Below are positions 55,023 to 64,000 of a stretch of 64,000 nucleotides of DNA, piece after piece. The position numbers and the translations under genes were made by a program. Under the pieces are notes generated by a model. That model saw nothing but the letters and a program-made list of their open reading frames with translations, was not told the origin of the DNA and ran no database searches. Numbering within the stretch: position 1 is the first letter of the stretch; every line of letters begins with the position of its first letter. Origin of the DNA: Sesamum alatum (taxonomy: Eukaryota > Streptophyta > Magnoliopsida > Lamiales > Pedaliaceae); NCBI GenBank assembly GCA_034509735.1, contig JACGWO010000003.1:37222466-37286465 (forward strand), read 5' to 3'.

Positions 55023-55335
55023 CACTAAAGAAATATAATTTTTAACTACGACTGATTACCATGGTTAAAAGTAAAAAATCATGACGGGTATTCATTAACC
55101 ACGACTGCGTAACGAGTATTAGTTGTTGTTTCTACAAACAAAGTTAAAACATTTGCTATAGCTAAAAATTGTGGTAAATATTTGGCCATATATAAAATTA
55201 TAGTGAATGTTAACCGTGGTCAAAACTTAAGCTTTCGTTTCGATTTTGTCTAACCGTGGTAGATAGTTGATTTACTATGATTTTTAAGTCGTAGTGATCT
55301 ATTTATAGTGTCGGATAATCAACTTTTTTGCAGTG
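55023..55335. mobile_element. CACTA-type MITE
   Basis: CACTAAAGAAATATAATTTTTAAC at the left, TTTTTTGCAGTG at the right, 3-bp target duplication TCT (55020-55022, 55336-55338), 313 bp. Confidence 0.82.
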
Positions 55336-55513
55336 TCTTATTTGGTCTAACTCTTATACCATGTTGAACGACCACACCCTCTAAAAGCTTAAATCTTTTT
55401 TATTATAAATGGGTGAAAATAAGATTCGAACACATGACCTCTTATTTGACCTAGCTCTGATCATACTATGTTAAATGACTACCTAATTGAAATTTGAGAA
55501 TTATTAAATCTTA

Positions 55514-55772
55514 GGGTAAATTGCATTGACACTCCCTGAGGTTAGGCCCAATTACACAAACACCCACAATCATTTGTGAAATTATAGCTACACCATCTGA
55601 GGGGTGTTAGTGTAATGTTTTTCAAGGGGTATTAGTGTAAGCTTTGTCTTTGAATAGGGGGTGTAATTATAATATAATTACAATCTCAGGGAGTGTAGCT
55701 ATAATTTTATAAAAGATATAAGGTGTTTGTGTAATTGGACCTATCCTCATGGGGTGTCACTGTAATTTACCC
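55514..55772. mobile_element. Palindromic element family C, complete copy
   Basis: 259 bp, GGGTAAATTGCATTGACACTCC to GGTGTCACTGTAATTTACCC. 9-bp target duplication with one mismatch (TAAATCTTA 55505-55513, TTAATCTTA 55773-55781). The reference copy for 23225 and 42689. Confidence 0.87.
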
Positions 55773-55781
55773 TTAATCTTA

Positions 55782-56449
55782 ACAAATACGTATGCTAGAA
55801 GCAACTATAAACTTTGGAATGAGATTTTTGCAGATGACTGTCTGAAGCCCAAATCATTGTCGGCCCAAAACACCACTTCCAAACCTTGGAAAATTGGGCT
55901 AACTTCACGGCATCAAGCCCATTTCCAGTTAGGCGCTCCTGCTGTTTGTTTACGTTAAAAGTGCGACTTTCATTGATGGTTATTTTACTATATTTTTCAT
56001 TATAAAAAATAAATAAATAGAAGTTTTATTTATAGGGTTGACTAAAACATATTAATTAAAATATTTTATGAGTCCATATATTTTTTGTAATATATTTTTA
56101 GAATTCATAAAAGGTGATATCTTATTTCAAAAGTTTTAAAATTTTGAAATATTTGTATACAATAAGATCAATAGCTTACAAGATGATATAATATAAATTT
56201 AATAAGTCAAAATATCCTGTTAAATATAAGCTGGGAATTCCTAACTTTTTTCCAAACGAGATTATAAGTTTACACGTTATTTTTGTATCATATGAGTTTA
56301 CTTTTACCAAACATGTAAAATATTTAATAAAATATTTTGAAAAGTTTATAAATTCAGCCGTACGACTCATACGTACTTAACAAAGAAAGAAAAATCTATT
56401 ACAGTTAAATGACTAATTATGTGTAATTACACTTTTCAGGAGCATGCAT
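55782..56449. other. Spacer with hAT-like remnants
   Basis: AT-rich; AAGATGATATAATATAAATTTAATAAG and CCAAACATGTAAAATATT recall decayed hAT MITEs. A 69-codon frame at 55749-55958 is unsupported. Confidence 0.35.
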
Positions 56450-56457
56450 GTTTGATT

Positions 56458-56843
56458 AGCAAAATTATACTTTTAGTTCCATAAAACAAGGGGTTTAACA
56501 CTTTTGATTAGTAGTTCCATAAGATAATGGGATTAACAATTTTAGTCCTATACTTTACGAAATTTTCAAAATGATCTCAAAATTGAGAAAACTCGACATA
56601 TTTAGCCATATGCTTTACGGGATTTGCAAAATGGTTCCAAAATTGAGAAAATTTAACACATTTAGTCCCATAAATCCTGTAAAGTAGTAGACTAAATGTG
56701 TCAAATTTTCTCACTTTGGGTCATCGAGGACTAAAAATGTATCGAAGTTGTCTAATTTCAAAACCATTTTAAAAATCTCATAAAGCAGAGGACTAAATGT
56801 GTTTAAATCACCTATCCTTTAGAACTAAAAGTATAGTTTTGCT
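56458..56843. mobile_element. Palindromic element with AGCAAAAT ends
   Basis: 386 bp, AGCAAAATTATACTTTTAGTTCC to GAACTAAAAGTATAGTTTTGCT. 8-bp target duplication GTTTGATT (56450-56457, 56844-56851). It contains repeated TTTAGTCCCATAAATCCTGTAAAG-type blocks in both orientations. Confidence 0.82.
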
Positions 56844-57350
56844 GTTTGATTTGTGTACTAAAATGTCCTTATTTTACATGTTTCTTATGATCAATTTACA
56901 ATATGAATACATTGAATATTGATTGGCAAGTAGTGATGAGCTTTAGCAATATTCCAGCTAGCTAGCTATCTAAATCTTGTACTATGAAACTAAGAGTTGG
57001 AAAGCGAAACGTTGCGTTTGGATTCACAAAAAGGACAAGATTAATTCTCGTCATATAATATTCTTTTATGTCTTTGATGATCATGTGACAATTGTTAGAA
57101 AAGCTCAACTGCAATAAAGTAGACTGATTTATTCTCCAAAAGTGCTTTGCCACTCGTGCATTTTGCATCCTTCCAAACGCAGCGCAGGAGAAAAAAGTAA
57201 ACACTGCTGCTCTTAATTTCATATGAACCTCGAATCAAATTCTGCACTACAAATCTACGTACGTCCAACTATATCCGAATTTAATTTCGTCATCATCTTT
57301 TGATTTGATTTGATTCTAACTCTATGATCGTCTGAAACCGTCAGATGGGG

Positions 57351-58730
57351 TCAGTTCGGGATAGAATTTTCCCAGGGTTCGACAGGACGTGGGACCCACA
57401 CCGTGGCGTATACCGAATTATGGCCTTTCCATGTAAGAATCAGCGTGTTGTCCTCGTCTTTCTTCATCCCCCATCCACTCGCATGTTCGTCTAACAACGT
57501 TTTAACCTCCTTAACAGTCTCTTCACAAAATGGGACACTAAGGAAACCCTTGGTTCCCATGCGTTGAGACAACTTGGTAAAGGACTCTAACCTCTCTATC
57601 CTTTGAATGCCTTCAAATCCGACAATGTTCTCAATCTTGTGGCCGATGTCAGCTTCGTACTCAATCCTCTGAGGGCTGTTTTTGGGCAAGAATGTCTCGA
57701 GTGCATCGAAAGGGATCCACATGTAGTTAAAGCAAGAGGTGATTCTTGATGCAAGTCCGGCTGTTGCGCCCAAATCACAGTCCTCATCGACCATGGTCAC
57801 GATACGAGGACTTAGGTTTCTTACCATGTCGAGGAAAGAATCCCGGCAAGAAACTAGGTTGCTAGAAGTAGAACTGCCCATTTGCTCATCGGGCAAATAT
57901 CGTAGCCAATTTTGGCAGTTTACTACAAGAGCCTCGTCAACCCTAAGATTGAGTTGGGAAGGATTGAGTTGTCTTAGTAGCAAATCATAGTGATGAAGAA
58001 TATCAGATGAGGATTCTTGGGGTATTCCAATTTCAACTATGTTAAATTCAAAAGGGACGTCTCTATACTTAGCGAAATTCGTCAAACGATGACCGATTTC
58101 TTCGATGGATGCGTTGAGCAAAGGAGGGACTCTTGGCCTCCATGAAAGAACAGATATTCTCAGCATTGGAGGGTCTGCAGGCCCTTTTGCTAATGCATCA
58201 ATGAGAGTTGGCCATTGCATGCAGTGAGTTATGCTAAAATCCAAGATGTGTATTCTTGGAAACCCTTGAATTGCCTTGAGAATGGCACCATTTGATGCAC
58301 AGAATCCAAACCTATGCCACGGGATTAGGTCTACGTACCCGGCTAGCTCGGTGACCGACATCAGCCTTCTGTGAAAGGTGGGTCCACCTCCAGCTCCTCC
58401 TCCGGTGGCCGTGTTGAAATTGACTGGGGTTGGACAAACCCTAGAAGCCCTTGAAATGAGAGCCTTGAGGAAGTATGAGGCTAGCCTTTGGTTGGGATCA
58501 CCGATGGAAGAGGCGACGTTGTTGAGGACCCACATTACTTGTTGAGCCAATGTAACGTCGTTGGTCTCAAGGGCGCTCGCGCAGTGAAGTAAAAGCTTCT
58601 CTATGCATGCTCCGTCGAGGGTGCTAAGGCATCCTGTCAGTGCACTTGAGATGGAGTTTTGTGCCGTGGTGAAATGGTTAGGGTTTTGTAATGGAACAGA
58701 TTGTGAGTTTCCTCTTAATTCTGCTTTCAT
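57351..58730 (-). CDS. SCL32: GRAS-family regulator, SCL32 type
   Basis: Single exon, 459 residues from MKAELRGNSQ. An in-frame Met 15 codons upstream exists, but MKAELRGN is, as I recall, the family start. The N-terminus before the GRAS domain is short (about 40 residues). Leucine-rich region I covers 43-100 (ACIEKLLLHCASALE, LAQQVMWVLNN, GDPNQRL). The VHIID core is IHILD (160-164) followed by THCMQWPTLIDAL. Leucine region II is near 203-240. PFYRE is near 265-360 (ALVVNCQNWLRYLP, SPRIVTMVDED, FNYMWIPFDALE). The SAW domain is near 375-447 (ASGWGMKK, LTWKGHNSVYATVWVP). All domains are present, so the gene looks intact. GRAS proteins act in the nucleus as co-regulators; SCL32-type genes are linked to shoot and meristem roles only loosely. 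A TATA box lies upstream at 58975-58982. A Gly-rich insert (GGGAGGG, 110-116) is a small local feature. Confidence 0.94.
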   Translation of the reverse strand: MKAELRGNSQSVPLQNPNHFTTAQNSISSALTGCLSTLDGACIEKLLLHCASALETNDVTLAQQVMWVLNNVASSIGDPNQRLASYFLKALISRASRVCPTPVNFNTATGGGAGGGPTFHRRLMSVTELAGYVDLIPWHRFGFCASNGAILKAIQGFPRIHILDFSITHCMQWPTLIDALAKGPADPPMLRISVLSWRPRVPPLLNASIEEIGHRLTNFAKYRDVPFEFNIVEIGIPQESSSDILHHYDLLLRQLNPSQLNLRVDEALVVNCQNWLRYLPDEQMGSSTSSNLVSCRDSFLDMVRNLSPRIVTMVDEDCDLGATAGLASRITSCFNYMWIPFDALETFLPKNSPQRIEYEADIGHKIENIVGFEGIQRIERLESFTKLSQRMGTKGFLSVPFCEETVKEVKTLLDEHASGWGMKKDEDNTLILTWKGHNSVYATVWVPRPVEPWENSIPN

Positions 58731-58974
58731 AGTAGTTTCTTTCTTTTCAGTTGATAAAATGAAGTTATAGGTCAAAGAATTAGGGTTTTTAAGTTTTTCT
58801 TGTATGCAAATGAGAGATCATTGGGAGATCTCAAAACCTTAATAGGAGAGGAGAAGAGGGCATAATTGTCTCTTTCTTTGCTAGATATAGAGTATGTGTT
58901 TGAAAGAAAGGAAGACAAGGGAAAGAGGAGAGAGTAGACAAGGAAGCAATTTCATATTCCACTCTTGACTAGGG

Positions 58975-58982
58975 TTTATATA
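58975..58982 (-). promoter_or_regulatory. TATA box of the SCL32-type gene
   Basis: Minus strand TATATAAA within GTATATAAACCCTAG, about 245 bp upstream of the chosen ATG. It is the best TATA motif in the region. Confidence 0.5.
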
Positions 58983-60198
<1,216 letters not shown>

Positions 60199-60246
60199 GT
60201 TATGCTTGCTTTAGAACAGTATTTATCAGTAAAATTTTACGATTTC

Positions 60247-60495
60247 AGTGGAAGAAATATGAATTTCCACTGTAATTATTATACCTGCGCAACGACTATT
60301 AATTGTTATTTTTGCAAGTAAGATAAAAAATATATGTTACAGCTAAAACTTGTGCCAAATAATATGGTTATGGAAAAAATTATACCGAATATTGATTAAT
60401 CGTAATTAAAATTTAAATTTTTCATATCGATTTTATCTAATCTTGCTGACAGATAATATTATTTTTAAGATTTTTTAAGTAGTATTTCTAGTTCA
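60247..60495. mobile_element. Degenerate CACTA-like MITE
   Basis: CAGTGGAAGAAATATGAAT..., GCGCAACGACTATTAATTGTTATTTTTGCAAG, TTGATTAATCGTAATTAAAATTTAAATTTTTCAT and a final TATTTCTAG match the family order. The ends are damaged. Confidence 0.5.
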
Positions 60496-60769
60496 GGGAA
60501 TAATCATTCTTTTTGTATTGTTTCCTTAATTTCGATGTTGATCCTTGGCCATAATTAAGGAATAGGAAGAAAGGACAACAGTAAGACTACTTTCATACGG
60601 CTACCAGTACTGTGAATTCAATATCTTATTTCAAATTACAACAACTTTTATTCTATTATATATATATATATACACACACACGCATATGTTAAATAAAATA
60701 ACAAAAACAATAGAATTTGACATAAAAAAAAAAAAAAAAACCAATCCACTAATTATACGGGAAAATTGT

Positions 60770-61010
60770 AGTTCTAATTTTGTAAATATAAGTGATAGCA
60801 ATTTTAGTTGTGTACGAATTCATTTTGACAATTTTATCCTATAATTTTGAAAATTTTACACATTTAACTACAAAAATAACCAGAATTATTTTTAATATTT
60901 CATCCTCAATGTGCGAATTTTTAAAGTTACAAAATAATATTATCAAAATAATCTGTATAAGATTAAAATTGCAACTCCATACTTACATGAATATAATTTT
61001 AATTTCCCCC
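60770..61010. mobile_element. Palindromic element, degenerate
   Basis: GGAAAATTGTAGTTCTAATTTTGT...TTTAGTTGTGTACGAATTC is loosely mirrored by AATAATCTGTATAAGATTAAAATTGCAACTCC...ATTTTAATTTCCCC. Related in plan to 25995 and 39837. Confidence 0.45.
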
Positions 61011-61535
61011 CACTAACAATGTGTTGATAACTTTTGGACACGTTCCCAACTTTTTAATATTTCATAAGTTTCATCTCGATAACAATTTTAAAAAAAAAAA
61101 ATCTCAAATTAATTGAAAATTATGAGTGAAATTTGTGTCAGCTGAAGCTTACGATTGTTCATCCCACAGTCAACTAAAATGGTGTGGAGTGGGCTGTTGC
61201 AGGCCTGTTTGATTGTGTTTTCAGTTTTCAATAAAAAAATATGTATTTTTAGTTTTATATAAATTTTTATTAAAATGAGAATATGGTTGAATTAGTTAGC
61301 GACATTGTGTTTCATATTGAATTGAGGTATCAAATCAATATATTTTTAATAAGAATACGTATAAACAGAACATGTTTTCACTTTAATTATTATTTGCATT
61401 TTTGTTACTTTTTTCAACCATGGATAAGCCCTGGTTGTACATTCAGGGCAACTGTGTGTTGTGTGATAGCCAGCTTATTGAGACTCACTCTCATCTATTT
61501 TCTTAATGTAGGTTTTCTGCACATTGCCCAGTAAT
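61011..61535. other. Spacer, no feature recognised
   Basis: An 83-codon plus-strand frame (61283-61534) has no recognised family. Confidence 0.35.
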
Positions 61536-61539
61536 TTTA

Positions 61540-61710
61540 GTTTGAACCTGATTCAATCAAACTTGAACTAATTATATAATAAGTGTAATACACTTGTCGT
61601 GTCATTGGTGTACAGTTCAGAAAAATTGACGAATCACATAGTAATTGTATATCACACTTGCTCAATAATTAATTTGATTCGACCAAATCTAATCCGACCA
61701 AGAATTTTCC
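61540..61710. mobile_element. Short MITE family E copy
   Basis: TGAACCTGATTCAATCAAACTTGAACTAATTATATAATAAGTGTAATACACTTGTCG, GTGTACAGTTCAGAAAAATTGACG, CACACTTGCTCAATAATTAATTTGATTCGACCAAATC. The best-preserved copy of this family in the window. Confidence 0.65.
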
Positions 61711-61851
61711 ACGTTGCCTGGTGCAAAGTGCGGATGTAGTGGCCATATGAGGAGTGGCGGAGAAGTATCTAATGGGCCAGTGCAAGATAGAGAGGGAATC
61801 TTGTTATCAATGCTGCTTATAAGCTCTTCTATTCTCTTTCTTTATCGCGGG

Positions 61852-62222
61852 CTAAATATTTTTTTAGTCTTATAATATTAAGTTATTATTTTTTTTTGGT
61901 ACCATAACTTAAAGTAAGTGTCGATTTCAGTTTTATAAAATACGATTTTAGGTATTTTTTGTCCCAAGTTAATATGCGTGGCCATGATTTTATGTATTTT
62001 TAGTCCCATAAGATATGATTTTAGATATATTTATTCCCACGGTTTTATGTATTTTTAATTCCAAGTTAACGGTTGTTAATGAACATGGCAAAACACATGA
62101 CCTTTTGGGACTAAAAATATCTGAATTCATATTTTATGGGATTGAAATAGTCACTCTAAATTGTGGTACCAATGAAAATAATGAGCTGAACTTATTGAAC
62201 TAAAAAAGTATTTTGCCTTTTT
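61852..62222. mobile_element. Palindromic element
   Basis: CTAAATATTTTTTTAGTCTTATAATATTAAG...GGTACCATAACTTAAAGTAAG is mirrored by AGTCACTCTAAATTGTGGTACCAATG...TGAACTTATTGAACTAAAAAAGTATTTTGCC. The middle has repeated TTTTATGTATTTTTAGTCCC blocks. Confidence 0.55.
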
Positions 62223-62382
62223 ATCACATTACAAATTTATTAATCTCCAGAGCAGGTGGGAACCATGGTGCTCGAACATATTAGGTAACGAATTTTGTCT
62301 GAAGACAAGCCTTATACTTTGCAGTTCTCAGTGTCTGAAGACCTGCCTTATGTGAACCTATATTTGTATATGTATATGTATA

Positions 62383-62667
62383 CTAGTTGTCGTGGCACGT
62401 CGTTTCTGTATGTATATATTAAATAATTTTTATGTTTTAAAATATATTATAAATAAAAGTAAAATATATAAACCAACACATCACATTAAAAACGACAAAG
62501 AAAAAAAAAACTAATTTATCAGTTAATATAAAATTTGAAAAGTTGAATAAAGTAGTTATCATATCAGTTGAGGGTTATTTTTGGCATTATAAAAAAATGG
62601 TGCGGTGGTGTCATTGACCGCCATTTGTGAGTAAAAATTGAATTTTTTTTTTATATAATAGTATAGA
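62383..62667 (-). mobile_element. Short non-autonomous Helitron
   Basis: On the minus strand it starts A|TCTATACTATTATATAAAAAAAA and ends GACGTGCCACGACAACTAG|T, i.e. 5' TC, 3' CTAG and insertion between A and T without target duplication, as Helitrons do. A short inverted repeat (GACGTGCCACGACA-type) precedes the 3' end. 285 bp and no coding capacity. Sibling at 38244-38588. Confidence 0.75.
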
Positions 62668-62900
62668 TGACATCTACATGTGATAAATACTTAGCGTATG
62701 TGGCACACTTAATGAAAGTGCACGGTTCACTAAATTTAAAAACAAAATGGTCGTTTTATTATTGCACTAACGTTTTATTTAAAAAATTTATTTAATTTTT
62801 TATATGATGTTGAAATAATATTTTTATGAGATATACTTTAATTAGATAAATCAAATAATTATTCAAAAAATTAATTTTTTATCTTGTGGGTTGAAACAGA

Positions 62901-63219
62901 CACTAGAAAAAACAAATTACTTTTGCCTGCGTTTTATTTGCTATGGGTTGAAAACCGTGGCATGTAATTATTATTAACCTTGATAAATAAAATTCAATGC
63001 AGAAATTTAGTTTATTCGCTATGAAAATTATTTTGTCATGGTTAATAGTCATGGTAAATGTTTTTGTCATGGTTATCGGTCATGATAAATGTTTTAGCCA
63101 CACTCACAAAAATCACGATCAATAACTGTTGTGTGGTCGTGATCAATGACTATTTATTACAACTATTTATTTTTAGTCATGACAATCAACCACAATTAAA
63201 TGTTATATTTCTTCTACCG
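62901..63219. mobile_element. CACTA-type MITE, opposite orientation
   Basis: CACTAGAAAAAACAAATTAC at the left, TATATTTCTTCTACCG at the right (mutated last bases), 3-bp target duplication AGA (62898-62900, 63220-63222). Inside, GTCATGGTTAATAGTCATGGTAAATG repeats occur in both orientations. Confidence 0.8.
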
Positions 63220-63382
63220 AGAGGGAAAATGGAAAAAACAAGTGGAAGTTGATGAGAAAAAATAAGGGATCTAGAACAAAAATAATAGACTAAAGATATC
63301 AAATCATACTTTTCAATCAAAAAAAAAAAAAAAAAAAACCATAAATACTAATGATAGTCCTACAATTATGTCATAAAAATTT

Positions 63383-63882
63383 GGGTTAATTACACTTAAA
63401 CTTCCTACGAAAATACAAAATTACACTTTTTCCTAAAAAGGTTTTAAAATTACACTTACACTCCTTAAAATTACCATTTACACCCAACCTCCTTCCATTA
63501 AATTTGGACAAAAAACGCTAACATCAACAGAAAAAAAAAATTACATTAATTTTTAATGGTGTCCTCATTTAACATTCCTATGTATATTTTTCTACTTATG
63601 AAGAAATAATTTTAATATATATATATAGACTGAGATTAACATCACTATATTTTTCTCCTTATAAGTACAAAATTATTATATAGAAATGTTATATAAAGAT
63701 TCAGATCGAAAATTTATATAACATTTTTTTACTAATGTCAGCATTTTTTGACCAAATTCTAACAAAAGGAAGTCAGGCATAATTGTAAACAGTGAATTTT
63801 TAGAGGGGTGTAGTGTAATTTTGAAATATTTGTAAGAAAAAGTGTAATTTTGTGTTGTTAGGGGTTCAAGTATAATTAATCC
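63383..63882. mobile_element. Palindromic element family B, complete copy
   Basis: 500 bp, GGGTTAATTACACTTAAAC to GGTTCAAGTATAATTAATCC. Near-match 9-bp target duplication (TAAAAATTT 63374-63382, TAAAATTTT 63883-63891). The arms include TTTACACCCAACCTCCTTCCATTAAATTTGG against CCAAATTCTAACAAAAGGAAGTCAGGC. Confidence 0.78.
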
Positions 63883-64000
63883 TAAAATTTTACAAAATTA
63901 TGCGTCGGATCGGATCATCGGAAGCGTACATTAATCAATACGACCGAAAAGAATTTATGATCAAATAAAAGTTTTGGGCCTGCTTGGAAATTTTAGGACA

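Overview
This is a window of plant nuclear DNA, very probably from a eudicot (possibly a Lamiales-type genome, which I infer only weakly). It is AT-rich and gene-poor. It holds two clearly intact protein-coding genes with plant-only families and plant intron signals, a dispersed set of three tiny zinc-ribbon genes, a few gene fragments, and a very dense layer of mostly non-autonomous transposons.

Layout: 0.2-5.4 kb is one LTR retrotransposon with perfect 5-bp target duplications, a decayed and internally duplicated gag and no recognisable pol. 5.9-6.2 kb is a broken ATL-type (RING-H2) fragment, 8.2-9.0 kb an unidentified exon-like gene fragment, and 9.76-10.08 kb the C-terminal remnant of a hAT transposase. 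At 12.2, 16.7 and 25.3 kb lie three same-strand paralogues of a ~62-69 residue CxxC-CxxC protein. Between them and up to 31.5 kb are palindromic Mutator-like elements, CACTA MITEs and LTR fragments. 31.7-35.2 kb (minus strand) is a complete three-exon SMAX1-LIKE gene of the SMXL4/5 type, with an inferred product of 1012 residues. 36-57 kb is almost entirely nested small transposons, including a solo LTR at 41.2 kb. 57.35-58.73 kb (minus strand) is an intronless GRAS gene of the SCL32 type. 59-64 kb holds a 112-bp TC microsatellite, a small Helitron, a CACTA MITE and more palindromic elements.

The most distinctive feature is a large population of palindromic (foldback-like) elements. Many share GGGTAAATT-like ends and 8-10 bp target duplications, which points to Mutator-like mobilisation. 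Several carry unrelated cargo between their arms: a GRF-type zinc-finger fragment at 31.29 kb, a GC-rich segment with splice-donor-like sites at 24 kb, and C-rich cores at 29.5, 40.2 and 51.0 kb. Many copies are nested, so insertion order can be read directly.

The two intact genes are both developmental regulators (SMXL4/5-type in phloem formation by family knowledge; SCL32-type is a GRAS transcriptional regulator), but nothing in the sequence links them functionally. All similarity calls are by eye from memory of families; no database search was run.
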